From positions 19,980,824-20,044,823 of the forward strand of contig OX422184.1 in assembly GCA_949130485.1 (NCBI GenBank): 64,000 bases of DNA. The letters are read 5' to 3'. Position numbers and translations under genes: made by a program. Positions 10,601 through 21,972 of the stretch are shown in pieces. The notes under the pieces are model-generated. The model searched no databases and had not been told where the DNA came from. It saw only the letters and a program-made list of their open reading frames with translations. Position 1 is the first letter of the stretch. Every line of letters begins with the position of its first letter. Source of the DNA: Agelas oroides (taxonomy: Eukaryota; Porifera; Demospongiae; Agelasida; Agelasidae).

Positions 10601-12213
10601 GCGTACGGTAGTACGCCATATGTAGGGATGGTACCGAAAAAAAATGGCGGCCACATTAAAAGTGCACAAATGACACGCTCGAAATGTCTACGTTAGATTA
10701 GTCAAAGGCCTCCATGAGCCATATCAGGCATTACCGAGTGCTTCCATGAGCAACGGGACCGTCAACTTTGCTGGAGAGCATCGCTGAAGTACCAGACCGG
10801 CGAGTCGCTAAAACGGACAAATCGTCTATCTTCTGACTTTCTTTCTTCTTCTTTCTTCCGTCCGTGTGACTGTCAGCCAGGCTAGCACGATAACGGCTGA
10901 AGCTATTACAACGATTCAAACGCGAAAAAATAGCATAAATCACCGGGTATTACACTCACTACTTATCATTATCGTAGAACTCGAACTATTCTACAGTGAT
11001 TCTCAAGCACTCCGATGTTAATACTTAGTGCTATACGCCATTTTGTTGCAATAACATTATTCATAGCACCGTGTACGCCCCCGGAAGCTTAGCACGTGTT
11101 TAGATCTAGCTTACCGTGAACGATAAAGACAGCAACAGCCGAAGTCAGGTGGTATATAAATGCATGCAAACAGACATAGAGGGGTTGTGCATGTTTCCAG
11201 GAGAAGTATTATAAGGTATGTATTGCTAGAGCTGCTGTAAATGAAAGTTTTTGTGAGGACTCCCACATTGAGCACATGCAGTTTGCAAGTGCAGCAGTTT
11301 CTACTTCCATCTAGACCATAGCTGAAGTCAATTTGTAATCTAGTGAGTTGCTAGTCATATAACCCACCTAGATACGAGGTATACCTGATGGTTAAAACAC
11401 TACCTGGTACTTGCCAGCTAGTGTTTTAACCATCAAGTTATTCGTATCTAGGTGGGCTATATGACTTAGAACACTAGCCACTGATATTCAATTTTTATTG
11501 TCAACTTTCACATTTTCAATTTGCTTGTTATAGTCATTTACAACAATGCATACAGTACACATACAATGTTTACTGAAAGTTGATGGTAGCATTTTGGCTG
11601 GTGTCTTCTTAACATCCTCCTTTTGTGTTGTGCCTCTGAGTTTTCTCCAACGCAGCAAGTAGGACCCTATTGGTAGCTTGGTATACTCGAACTGCTCTAG
11701 TGCAGTTAGTAGCACTGAGTCAACAGTGCATGGCTTCATTCAAAAACTTTTGCACTAGAGGAGGAGGCCACAGAAACTGGTGGTTGTTCAGCTCCATATA
11801 CCCCTATATGCTGTGGTTTCAAACGGATTTAGACTATAGCTACTCACCATCAAACTGTTCCTGTAATGGGGTCTTACTACTCAATACCCTGTGGTGACAG
11901 TCTATGGAGAGTTTTTCGGTGAACCCATTAGTAGTCCACATGAAGTGAGCATGCAAAGCCTCATTAAACTCGTGCTTTGCACTTGAGGCTTTGCTTGGGG
12001 TTATAAACCCCCCAGATAAAGATGTTCGATGTTTGAATTGACAATTTCACTTAGAAGCATTTGACTTTATGACAATCCTTAGTTCTTTGTGAACAAAAAT
12101 GTTCTGTACTACCATACTGTACACACCATGCATCTTCCCCTCGGCCTACCCTTCCACGTCCTCTTCTCTGTTACCATTCCTAATAAACTACCAAAAAAAA
12201 AAAAACAACAGGA
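10601..12213. other. No supported gene; one foldback
   Basis: No exon was recognised. The clearest structure is a foldback at about 11356-11463, whose arms contain CCCACCTAGATACGA / TCGTATCTAGGTGGG and GATGGTTAAAACACTA / TAGTGTTTTAACCATC, separated by a short loop. Confidence 0.55.
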
Positions 12214-13026
12214 ACAAGTCACAAAAAAGTTTTCCAAATGAAAACAAGCGCATGTAGGGATGGAACCCTCAAAAACCAGCCAAACAAGATGGGAACGACA
12301 CCACAACACATTCACACCATCCCTACATCTTGTGCCATTTTGCCAACTATGCACACCACAAAACTCTCTACATGCACTTAGTCTATTCACACCCACTAAA
12401 TAAACACTGAACAATATACAGCCTTCTACATAAAAGACAATCCATATATGCCATGTCCAGCAGCAATAAAATTTCACAACATAACTTACCCCAACATACC
12501 ATACAGACCCAGCTCATGCACTCCACAGTTTCTACATTCAAGACTAGCCTCGCAAGCCAGACCCTTTCCGTTCCACAGCACCGATCGCTTTCAGTATCGG
12601 CACGCAGAGGAACTAAGAATCGTCATAAATCCAAAGTGAAATTGTAAACCCAAACATCAAACTTCTTCCCTCCGCGTGCCGCATACTGAAAGCGATCAGC
12701 GCTGCACGGAAAGGGTCTGGCTTGTGAGACTACTTCAAGACAGACCATATCTGCCATGCTCAGTATAGCAACTACATTGCAGCCACCCACAACATAACTC
12801 ACTCCCCATACACATTAACCACACCCAGCACTATCCACCCCACTGCCTTCCACAACCCTTCTATGCACACAACTAACAAACACAAAGCATAGCTGGCAAA
12901 ATGGCACAAGATGTAGGGATGGTGTGAATGTGTTGTGGTGTCGTTCCCATCTTGTTTGGCTGGTTTTTGAGGGTTCCATCCCTACATGCGCTTGTTTTCA
13001 TTTGGAAAACTTTTTTGTGACTTGTA
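12214..13026. mobile_element. TIR element with ~140-bp inverted arms
   Basis: The left arm (about 12214-12355) begins CAAGTCACAAAAAAGTTTTC. The right arm (about 12887-13026) is its near-exact reverse complement, ending TTTTTTGTGACTTG. Both carry a TGTAGGGATGG motif and no coding frame. The interior holds a second, nested foldback (12545-12732). It is a non-autonomous DNA-transposon-like element; the superfamily is not assigned. Confidence 0.65.
12545..12732. mobile_element. TAGYCTCG foldback element, 188 bp
   Basis: It starts TAGCCTCGCAAGCCAGACCC and ends with the near reverse complement (GGGTCTGGCTTGTGAGACTA). Arms of about 55 bp flank a short centre. The flanks ATTCAAGAC (12536-12544) and CTTCAAGAC (12733-12741) match at 8 of 9 bases. 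Confidence 0.75.
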
Positions 13027-13090
13027 TAATCGGGGCGAGCGTGAGCGAGCCCCCTTCTAGTGATGCTAACGGGACCGTCTCATATATATA

Positions 13091-14110
13091 CTAGGGGAAT
13101 GCAGTGCATTGTGGGGCGAGCGTGAATGAGTTACACGATGCATTAGAGTTTCACAGCACTACATTTACCCACTTGCATACACTAAGTCTCACATAACAAT
13201 AGGCTCGTTCCCAGGTCTTCTCCACCTCCAGCTGTAGCCTGTAACAGTAGAGGCAGGAAATGCCCAGGGGTGAGGCTAGGGTATCATATGTATGCCGGTG
13301 TTCATGGAGCAATATAGCTTGGGTATAGCTATGTGCTCATCTGGGTAGCTATGTGGTTGGGTTCATTGTACACACTCTGTGTCGTTACAGTGGGGTAGTA
13401 GCTACGGCAACAAATTTAGTCCCCAAGCAATTGGCCTGAAGAGTTGCAAGTCAAGGGTGAGGGTTCAACAGCTTAGTACGAACGAGTATATTCCATTGGT
13501 TTCCTGTGACTCCACATTTCGGCACTGTCTCCTCAAGTGTATGTCTATATAGTGGATATTTGCTGAGCCCATAGAGCTGTGGAATCAGGATTCTCTCAGC
13601 TATGGAGTATGGAGCCAGGTCTTTTTTGATGTAGTCTATATTGTCAGCTCATTTCCTGAGCACAATTACTGGAGTTGTGGTATGGAAGTTTCATAAGCTC
13701 TTCTCTAGCTGTTGCTCATATTTGATCGAGTCACGCAGGCCTCCGTGATTCGGATTCTCACAAGCTGATCGCTCTGTACACTGAGCACTCCCCGCTGGTG
13801 GCAGAGTCACGAAGCACGCCGTCAATAATTAGTCTCCGTCTCGCTAGTAGTGCCTCCCTTTCCTCGCCGTTTTCAAATCCCTGTTGCGTTGATTCCCACT
13901 GTTCAGCCTTTCTAGTCTTGTCTCTTGAGCAAGCAGTAATACATGAACCCAATATGCAATGCGGAAATATTGCATCGCGCACAAATAGGGCAGAATGCAT
14001 ATACGGAATACGCACGTACCATATATATATATATATATATAAATAAGTAAATATATAGACAATTTTCCGTTTTCACCACAAGTGTGGGGCTCGCTGCGCT
14101 CGCCCCAATT
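13091..14110 (-). mobile_element. Helitron-like non-autonomous element, copy 1 of a 1.03-kb unit
   Basis: The 3' end on the minus strand is at 13091-13130: GC-rich motif, AATGC-ACT-GCATT hairpin, CTAG. The unit runs to the GC-rich hairpin at 14083-14106. It is repeated in the same orientation at 15862-16891 with only scattered differences, including the ATATAT microsatellite near the right end. The interior contains short GEEREALLARRRL-type coding resembling the charged Helitron repeats, without an intact frame. Confidence 0.6.
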
Positions 14111-14678
14111 ATGTGTCGTACGTCGTGCCGCATATCCTAAACTTATCCAATTTAACGCACGTAACGTACGTATAGTGCAGACGCCACGTGTTCTACAATG
14201 GAGTCGTACAGCAATTCTTCAGCAAGAGTCCCCGAGTCATCAGGGAATAGAGAAGACAGACTGCAGCGTAGAAGAGAGCGAGAGAGAGCTCGTCGTGCCT
14301 CTGAAACCGCGGAACAGAGAGAGGAACGGCTGAGAGTGCGGAGAGCAAGAGATAGGGCTAGACGCCAGATTGCGGCAAATACGCGATAACCGACGTCAGA
14401 GTCTGGCAACTGAAAGCGAAGAGGAGAGAGCAGTTAGGCTTCAGCAGATGAGGGACAGGCTGGCCTCTGAGACTGAAGAAACCCAACTTAAACTATCAAA
14501 CTCCAGCTTTCGCTTCTCTTCCATCACTAATCCACTTTTTCACACATCATATTCCACGTGCTTTAGGCCGCACCAGCCGCGCCGCACCAGCCGCACCGCA
14601 CCAACCGCTCTCCACGCGCTTGCGCATCCATCGCATTCGAGCTCACGCTCGCCCCCACAATGCTGTGCATTCACCTAG
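14083..14678 (+). mobile_element. Helitron-like element with N-terminal coding fragment
   Basis: The left end is the GC-rich hairpin at 14083-14106. The right end at 14641-14678 is the plus-strand 3' signature: GC-rich motif, AATGC-TGT-GCATT hairpin, CTAG. The coding fragment at 14198-14490 starts MESYSNSSARVPESSGNRED, continues with RRRERERARRASETAEQREE, and shifts frame near 14380 into EEERAVRLQQMRDRLASETE. Start and repeats resemble the copy at 10487. Confidence 0.6.
14198..14490 (+). pseudogene. Helitron protein N-terminal charged-repeat fragment
   Basis: The ORF opens with MESYSNSSARVPESSGNRED and goes into Arg/Glu-rich repeats (SETAEQREERLR type). It is continued in another frame after about 14380 by RLQQMRDRLASE. 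It is parallel to the start of the element at 10487 (MDTNPESVEKREKRLRSRRE). It is truncated before any DUF6570-like or catalytic domain. Confidence 0.55.
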
Positions 14679-14720
14679 TATATATATACAGAGAAAATCT
14701 CAATACGACTCACCAATGTG

Positions 14721-14746
14721 GGGCTCGCTCAGGCTCGCCCCAATTA
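14721..14746. repeat. GC-rich hairpin of the Helitron-like family
   Basis: A copy of the GGGGCTCGCTCAGG/CTCGCCCC motif followed by AATTAT, 43 bp after the CTAG end at 14678. Other copies are at 8906-8936, 13033-13054, 14083-14106, 16864-16890, 28801-28825 and, in degraded form, 40765-40795. Confidence 0.6.
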
Positions 14747-14760
14747 TCGTACGACCGTCA

Positions 14761-14934
14761 CCCGCGCGCCGCGCTTGGTCGCACGAAGTATGTAGGGCTT
14801 CGCATTCGCGTACATGGCTTCTGTGACCGCAAGAGAATCACCCGCGCGCCGCGCTTGGTCGCATGAAGTATGTAGGGCTTCCAATAGCGCATTAGCGTAC
14901 ATGGCTTCCGTGACCGCAAGAGAAGAAGCCGACG
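14761..14934. repeat. Two tandem ~100-bp units
   Basis: CCCGCGCGCCGCGCTTGGTC followed by GCA(C/T)GAAGTATGTAGGGCTTC and, slightly further on, GCGTACATGGCTTC(T/C)GTGACCGC occurs twice in a row. The second copy has a short insertion. Confidence 0.6.
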
Positions 14935-15027
14935 TCAAGGAGGAAAAGGACACCATCCGTCAGGTGATCTTTAACAACAAAGAATTCAAGCAATAGCTGT
15001 GTGATTTCAGTGAACTGTACCCAGGTG

Positions 15028-15103
15028 TAGCCTCGTTCCCAGGCTCTCCCCACTAAGAGGGGGGAGGGCCCTTCTTAGCGGGGAGAGCCTGGGAACGAGG
15101 CTA
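15028..15103. mobile_element. TAGYCTCG foldback element, 76 bp
   Basis: It begins TAGCCTCGTTCCCAGGCTCT and ends with the reverse complement, with a G/C-rich centre. The flanking sequences CCCAGGTG and CTCAGGTA look like a decayed target duplication. Confidence 0.7.
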
Positions 15104-15810
15104 CTCAGGTAAGCAAGAATGGGAAGCATTTGCCACAATTGTCTCCACTACACAATCTGCCAGAGACAATGATGATGCAAATATAGACTTTTCTAGCCAG
15201 CACGACGTTCAGCAACCTGGAGTAGAAACTCTCAGAGAAAATGTCATAGAAAAAATGGAAAACATTTGTGGCTACCAACAATGGTGTTGAGATAGCAATG
15301 ACACAGCCCTAATGGAAAAACTTAACCAACCAACATCCACTAACTCACTGGCAATGTGTAAAAAACTACCATTTGAAGCTCATTTGGTCGATAGAAACTC
15401 CAATGTAAGCTCTCATGCAAACAGGAAATATTATGTCATCACTTTTATATCGTTATTAGTGTAATGTCATGTTGTTTACAACAAAAATTGATAAACCATA
15501 ACGGTGATTGTGTATACAAAAAAATTGCATGTTAGCCTCTTCCAAACCAATTCATTGTTTCTCACCCCTAAGCAGAAAACTAGATGTGGGTTGGCCAAGA
15601 ATTGAAGACTTTCAATTACGAGGTCATTCCTGTGTGAATAATGTACAACGCTGCCTTTGTCATTTCTACACTTGGATGAGGCACAGTAAGCAAACAGCAA
15701 CTTTACTTCTTACTAAACGCCACGCCAACTTCGACACCTCGACAAGTGCGAAGGGGTACGCGCGCGTGTGTACGAACTGCGCACGCGCAATTGTAGTCCT
15801 TGGCATACTG

Positions 15811-15850
15811 CTTGCTCAGGCTCGCCCCACAATGCCCTGCATTCATCTAG
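15811..15850 (+). repeat. Helitron-like 3' end, plus strand
   Basis: GCTCAGGCTCGCCCC, then an AATGC-CCT-GCATT hairpin, then CTAG at 15847-15850. It faces a second 3' end (15862-15900, minus strand) only 11 bp away, so two elements meet tail to tail. Confidence 0.65.
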
Positions 15851-15861
15851 TATATACTATA

Positions 15862-16891
15862 CTAGGGGAATGCAGTGCATTATGGGGGAGCGTGAATGAG
15901 TTACATGATGCATTAGAGTTTCATAGCACTACATTTACCCACTTGCATACACTAAGTCTCACATAACAATAGGCTCGTTCCCAGGTCTTCCCCACCTCCA
16001 GCTGTAGCCTGTAACAGAAGAGGCAGGAAATGCCCAGGGGTGAGGCTAAGGTATCAAATGTATATGCTGGTGTTCATGGAGCAATATAGCTTGGGTATAG
16101 CTATGTGCTCATCTGGGTAGCTATGTGGTTGGGTTCATTGTACACACTCTGTGTTGTTACAGTGGGGTAGTAGCTACAGCTGTAGGCAACAAATTTAGTC
16201 TCCAAGCAATTGGCCTGAAGAGTTGCAAGTCAAGGGTGAGGGTTCAACAGCTTAGTACGAACAAGTATATTCCATTGGTTTCCTATGACTCCACATGCAT
16301 TTCGGCACTGTCTCCTCAAGTGCATGTCTATATAGTGGATATTTGCTGAGCCCATAGAGCTGTGGAATCAGGATTCTCTCAGCTATGGAGTATGGAGCCA
16401 GGTCTTTTTTGATGTAGTCTATATTGTCAGCTCATTTCCTGAGCACAATTACTGGAGTTGTGGTATGGAAGTTTCACAAGCTCTTCTCTAGCTGTTGCTC
16501 ATATTTGATCGAGTCACGCAGGCCTCCGTGATTCGGATTCTCACAAGCTGATCGCTCTGTACACTGAGCACTCCCCGCTGGTGGCAGAGTCACGAAGCAC
16601 GCCGTCAATAATCAGTCTCGGTCTCGCTAGTAGTGCCTCCCTTTCCCCGCCGTTTTCAAATCCTTGTTGTGTTGATTCCCACTGTTCAGCCTTTCTAGTC
16701 TTGTCTCTTGAGCAAGCAGTCTAGTAATACATGAACCCAATATTCAATGCGGAAATATTGCATCGCGCATAAATAGGGCAGAATGCATATACGGAATACG
16801 CACGTACCATATATATATATATATAAATAAATATATAGACAATTTTCCATTTTCACCACAAGTGTGGGGCTCGCTCAGGCTCGCCCCAAAT
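15862..16891 (-). mobile_element. Helitron-like non-autonomous element, copy 2 of the 1.03-kb unit
   Basis: Direct repeat of 13091-14110. The 3' end on the minus strand at 15862-15900 has an AATGC-ACT-GCATT hairpin and CTAG. The right end has the GGGGCTCGCTCAGG motif at 16864-16890. Small indels distinguish the copies. Confidence 0.65.
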
Positions 16892-17129
16892 TATATTTTT
16901 GTGGTGATTAACCCTCGGCGCGCATGTATGCCCAGCGAGGGTTACAGTAAGATGAATAGAGTCTATTCGATGCAAGGAAGGACTTAAATTGAGCCGATTT
17001 TTCGGCTTCGCTTAAGAGTTGCGCTGCGTTGTGTGCACCCCAGCGTTCGATAATCTGCCATCTTGAGATTACGTACGCATGCCTGCAGTGTAAGGCAAGG
17101 GTGGAGCCTCTCACACCACCCCTCGGGAG

Positions 17130-17393
17130 ATGCTCCAAACCCGCGACTGTGGCATGATACAACGATTTGACATATGGACGAGTCAGGTGTCGGCCAAACT
17201 GCTACTAATGTACGGCACACATGGCTCAGGTACGAGGCAGTACAAGTCCCTACACGCTTTTGGCAGCACTATCGGAGAAATTGCGAATGTGTTGGACAGG
17301 GAAGTTACTGCTACTGATCTGCTTGCCACTGCACCGTTCAAGACGATCTCCTATAATGACATGAACATTATCACTGGATTCACCAGACAGTGA
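17130..17393 (+). CDS. Unassigned 87-codon ORF
   Basis: An open frame containing KLLLMYGTHGSGTRQYKSLH and ending NMNIITGFTRQ-like sequence (DMNIITGFTRQ). I do not recognise a family. It lies right of the second 1.03-kb repeat with no neighbouring exon. It may be a terminal exon, a transposon remnant or chance. Confidence 0.2.
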   Translation: MLQTRDCGMIQRFDIWTSQVSAKLLLMYGTHGSGTRQYKSLHAFGSTIGEIANVLDREVTATDLLATAPFKTISYNDMNIITGFTRQ

Positions 17394-18375
17394 ATGTTCA
17401 CGTCACCATCAACAAACTGCATGTGCTCTTCTCTCATCATTAATAACGAGTTTCATTGGCCAATTACTCTTGCACTCATTGATTTTGTTTGAGTCTGTTA
17501 CATGTACCATTGAGCTGTTTTGTCACTGCTCTGTTGACTTCAGAGATAGTTAGCCTGTATTATTTTAATATGCAATGATGACTATAAGCCTGGAATACAA
17601 AAATAGAACAACTTGCCATAAACAAGATTTATTGAACCTCATCAGATGCAGAGAAGGTTGGACACGCGCATGCATTGATGTAACATGCGCAGTCATGTAC
17701 ATGTACTGCCTTAATTACATTCTCCATTGCATTCCAGCTTACAATTAGCTCGCTGAAATGAACTAGGTCTACATCTATAGCAGCTAGCAAGCTAGCCCCA
17801 CATCATCCCCAGCATGGATTGCACCCAGTATCTGCATGGGGAGACGTAGGTCTAGAAACTCTCGTACACTTGCAGTGTCTGCATGGAGAAAGTAGACATG
17901 AGAACGGGCTACATGCTTAAAGAGAAGCAGCACATGACAGGATCGAAACCAACCGAATCACTTGACAGTCAGTATTTCGAGTGATCATTGTGGCTATTGG
18001 TCCGGGAGGAAGCCTTTGATCTTACGTACGTCTTACCAGCAGGAAGCAAACTCAATACCCAGTCCTAAACGTAACTCTAAACCCTAACCCTAATCTGACT
18101 GGGAACGAGAGTTCTGCCAGACCAATAGTCACTTTGTTATGCAATTCCGTGGTGCCAGAGGTAAAACACATGGAAAGCTACATTGATTCAAAACACTGGT
18201 AGACTTGATCGATCCATGATCAATCTGATCATGTACAGCAGATTCAGCTGGGCTTGCTACATATAAGTAAATTGGCATGCAGCAACCATACTTGCTTTCT
18301 ACTTCTAACGAGTTACATGCTAGCAATTGTCTATACCTGTAAACATCGATCTATTTTCGCTTTCGTAGAACTTTG

Positions 18376-18406
<31 letters not shown>

Positions 18407-18535
18407 GCTGTCTCAACAGTACTAAGTTCATTATCAAAAGTCGAGGGTTTAGCACTTCCGTGATTTTCATTGGTATGGTGGCCGATTGGGGCCATTCCCA
18501 CTTCAAATTTCAGGCTATGAACTTATAGTCAGGAC

Positions 18536-18720
18536 CCTCCAACCAGAGAACGCTCCTCAGGACTAAAAGCTGCCTAAAATGCCAGAAATGGAGTCTCTAC
18601 AAGGTGAAAGGAAGGTTTTCTACGCCCGTTTGTGCTAGAAAGCAGACAAATGGCCCACCGGCATTGACCAGGGCTTTTCTACAGGCAGCTGCAAGTGCCA
18701 CCAATAGTCCCTTAGTCTTG
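18536..18720 (+). repeat. Dispersed repeat shared with 31106-31300
   Basis: Shared blocks include AGAACGCTCCT, GGACTAAAAGCTGCCTAAAA, TGCCAGAAATGGAGTCT and TACGCCCGTTTGTGC, in the same order and spacing as at 31106-31300. A weaker match lies inside the piggyBac-like element at 55224-55736. Confidence 0.65.
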
Positions 18721-19063
18721 GAAACTAGCCTTGCGGTTTGGGTATTTGCTTTCTATGTGAGCATTAATTGGAGTTGTATGACAAACAAATTAGTGCACTA
18801 ATTTGTTTATCATACAACTGTACTTTGTTGCCATGGCTCATTAATATGATTGTGCAAGAGTTCTGCTCTATAGACTAGACTCAGGTCACACTAGCTCACT
18901 TGGAAAGTAGGAAATCTAGCTATTGACATTATCTTTAGCATACAACACGTTCTCTTTTTTTTATCGTCCAACTGTTTCTTGCAGAATAAAATTTGTAGAA
19001 GTTTTTTCCAAAAATGGCGTGATTTTTTCAAACTTTTAGTACATTAGGGTGCCTAACCTTAGG

Positions 19064-19320
19064 CAGACATAATCTATAAAGTCTTCAATTTGAGCTAATC
19101 TTTATAGCAATGGCTACCTAAATTTAAGCAGACATAATCTATAAAGTCTTCAATTTGAGCTAATCTTTATCAATGGCTACCTAAATTTAAGCAGTCATAA
19201 TTTATTAAGTCTTCAATTTGAGCTAATCTTTAACAATGGCTACCTAAATTTAAGCAGTCATAATTTATTAAGTCTTCAATTTGAGCTACTGTTTAGCAAT
19301 GCCTGCCTAAGTTTAGGAAG
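19064..19320 (+). repeat. Minisatellite, about four ~62-bp units
   Basis: The unit contains AAGTCTTCAATTTGAGCTAA, TCTTTA and CAATGGCTACCTAAATTTAA. Four successive copies show small substitutions, with the last copy most diverged. No spacers differ, so this is not a CRISPR array. Confidence 0.85.
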
Positions 19321-20754
19321 CCATGCTATGGAGGTAGTCTAAAATGTGTACCATAATATGCTATTTTACCACTGGCAGAAACCATGATATGATGCATGTG
19401 TGCATGTGTGTGTGTGTGTATGTGTGTGTGTGTGTGTATGTGTGTACAACCTGATAACATTGTTTTGTCTCAGAAGTCTGGAAAAAATTTTTGCATGACA
19501 TGCAGAACATGTTTTTTCATTCCTTCTTCAGGACAAAGACTTATTACTACAACTAATTAGACTGCTTGTCCACTGTTGAACCAGCCTCGTTCCCAGGCTC
19601 TCAGGACCAAACAAAGAGACTAGAAATGATTAGGTCTTAGCAAATTATGCTCAAAACTTCCTGTATTATGCTATGCCAGCAAGTCCTAATGATTGCATTC
19701 AGTGCAGGGCATTAATTGCATTCAGTGCATTTTAAATGCATTCAGTACAGGGCATAAGAATTGCATTCAGTGCAGCTGCACTGAATGCAATTATTATGTA
19801 ATGGCAATTAACCTCTGTCCTCTAACCCAATGTACGTGTTTGACTATTAAACAGTATAGAGCGGTGAGTTTGTAGATAGCAAACCAGCTAGGGAAACTAA
19901 AAAATGCTTTAACTGTGTCTAGACCTAGTGTTCTTGTCATTTGGACATCAAAAGGTACCAATGAAGAATAACATAAAAGGTATGCTATTATGCTTGCTTA
20001 AAGCACTCAATGCTCGAATATGCTCTTTTGCTGTACTATGTGAAATGATGCTACTGCTAGGGAGTCTATGCATACAGACATGTGCATTGCTCTTTTGACT
20101 ATTGTAGATTGAAACATGAAACACATACACCCTTTTGTAATTCCAAAAGACATTCCCATACCTATTGGTGGGTGTCCCGACTCGATTTGATAACCGGAAA
20201 TGGGCATAACACGAACGTTTAGGATTTATAGAGTTTCTTTAACGCAAGAACGATTGGAAATCAGAAAAAAACCTATGGTTCAGATGAATTTAGCGCCTAC
20301 ACTTTTCTTAGAGCACGTTTACGTGTTCTGTACTTGAGCCACCATTGGCGGAAAGAGCATCTTCTGAATGCATGTTCACGCGGACACGCAGTCCATTATA
20401 AAATTATGTACAAAATATTACCCGCCGCACGGGGGTGGGGTCCGACATAGCTAGCTTATCAACAGCGCTAAATTACGTATGCCCCCCCCCCCCCCCCCCC
20501 CCCCCCCCATGAGCCGAGAATATCGTGACACAATTATCAAGCCTCTCTACGCTTTGCTGCGCTTGACAAAATATAGATGAAATTTTCGATGCTCAGTATG
20601 GCCCATTAGCCAAACTCTAAACTAATATTATTCAAACGACATGTAACTTATGCACTACTGTATTTGCATATTAGAATATATCTATACACAGGGTTCGAGA
20701 CTAACACACACATAGACGTGCATTTATAACTATAATAATTATATATATATACCT

Positions 20755-20893
20755 TATTACACCAGTTAGCGTGCAATATCGCGAGTTATTGCACGAGTGG
20801 GCGTGGTATTTTCACGAGCCGAAGGCGAGTGAAAATGCAGCCCACGAGTGCAATAACCGCGATATGCACGCTAACGAGTGTAATAAAGTATTT
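20755..20893. mobile_element. Foldback element, ~139 bp
   Basis: The arms run TATTACACCAGTTAGCGTGC ... GCACGCTAACGAGTGTAATA and remain complementary through ATTGCACGAGTGGGC / GCCCACGAGTGCAAT to a short centre at GAGCCGAAGGCGAG. Related GTGCAATATC motifs recur at 21025-21095 and 1630-1690. Confidence 0.65.
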
Positions 20894-21656
20894 ATTATCC
20901 ATTACCACAACAGCGTCGTGTCTCTTCTCACCAAGTCCCGAGTAACTCGCCGTTCGAACGCACTGGTTCTAATTAAAGCGCACGCTGGTTGCTAGGATAT
21001 CGCGCGTATATAGCCTCAGGGCCCGTGCAATAACTACCCGTGCAATAACTACCCGTGCAATATCGTGTGATATTGCACGGCACGGGAATAGGAAAATACT
21101 GTTGTAGAAATATGAACTGGATAATAAATATATATATTATTATTGCCACACACCACGATAGGTACAAAGGTACAAGACATATAGAAACATAACTTTATAA
21201 AAGTAGAATTAGCTATAGTTAGTTAGAACACATATATATAATACCTCATCATTACCGAAACCCGCTACGAGAAGTGTAAACAGCATTTAAATTTACACTT
21301 GGACCTTCTTTCTCACTAGCACACACTATTACCCACTGCATTACCTTCAGAACTTCTTCTTAGTAGTTGCGGAGGTTTTTCTGATAATTGTAGGAGGGGA
21401 GAAGTGAAGCATACACTCACCAGCTGAGCTAAAACTTGGATGAGCAAAATGTAACGATTTGCCCCATCGAACAGCTTTGCCATTTTACCGCCTAATTTTA
21501 GTGCGCAAGTCGGCACGCAGTCGTTCTCAATGTTTTACTGCGTCTCTGAATTTTATAACTTCTGGAACTGGATAAGTTGACGTCTCTACGTGCCCACTTC
21601 CGGTGTGCCGGGGGAAAGACCGTGCCAGCCACGCGTACTCCCGCTGGCTTGTGTAC

Positions 21657-21708
21657 TAGTCTCGCTTCCAGACCAATGACCGTAGTCTATGGTCTGGGAA
21701 CGAGACTT
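21657..21708. mobile_element. TAGYCTCG palindromic element inside foldback arm
   Basis: It starts TAGTCTCGCTTCCAGACCAA and ends GGTCTGGGAACGAGACT. The flanks CTTGTGTAC and TTCGTGTGC match partly. Its counterpart in the right arm is near 23259-23310. Confidence 0.5.
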
Positions 21709-21778
21709 CGTGTGCGCATGCGTACAAAATTAGAAAATGGCGTCCTTCGCAACGGACAGCAGCCTCAGAGTGTTGTGA

Positions 21779-21877
21779 ATGGCTTTTGTTGACCAGGGTG
21801 AATTTGAAGCTATGAAGTCGCTGAGTGATTGGGAAGCTGCGCGCTGTGATGAGCATCCATTTCGTGCTAAAATCAAG
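21779..21877 (+). CDS. Conserved 33-codon exon-like ORF with GTGAGT donor
   Basis: An ATG-initiated open segment, MAFVDQGEFEAMKSLSDWEA and 13 more codons, runs straight into GTGAGT. The same length (99 nt), start, open frame and donor are kept in the opposite arm (23188-23090, minus strand) and in the solo arm (58448-58546, plus strand), despite substitutions. I do not recognise the protein. Conservation could reflect a captured first exon, or simply recent common origin of the arms. Confidence 0.35.
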
Positions 21878-21928
21878 GTGAGTGCTTGAACCGTTTTTAA
21901 GTTATCGTTGTTTGAACAAGTCGTAACA

Positions 21929-21972
<44 letters not shown>

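Larger units (their letters stand above)
17400..20750. other. No supported gene; repeats
   Basis: No exon was recognised. The stretch contains an AT microsatellite at about 18376-18403, a copy (18536-18720) of the repeat also at 31106-31300, the tandem array at 19064-19320, a TG/CA microsatellite near 19392-19445, repeated GCATTCAGTGCAG units at 19690-19800, and a poly-C tract near 20482-20508. Confidence 0.6.

Noticed and set aside
19064..19320. Possible CRISPR-like array
   Set aside because: Units are contiguous ~62-bp copies without unique spacers, in a eukaryotic context; a minisatellite.
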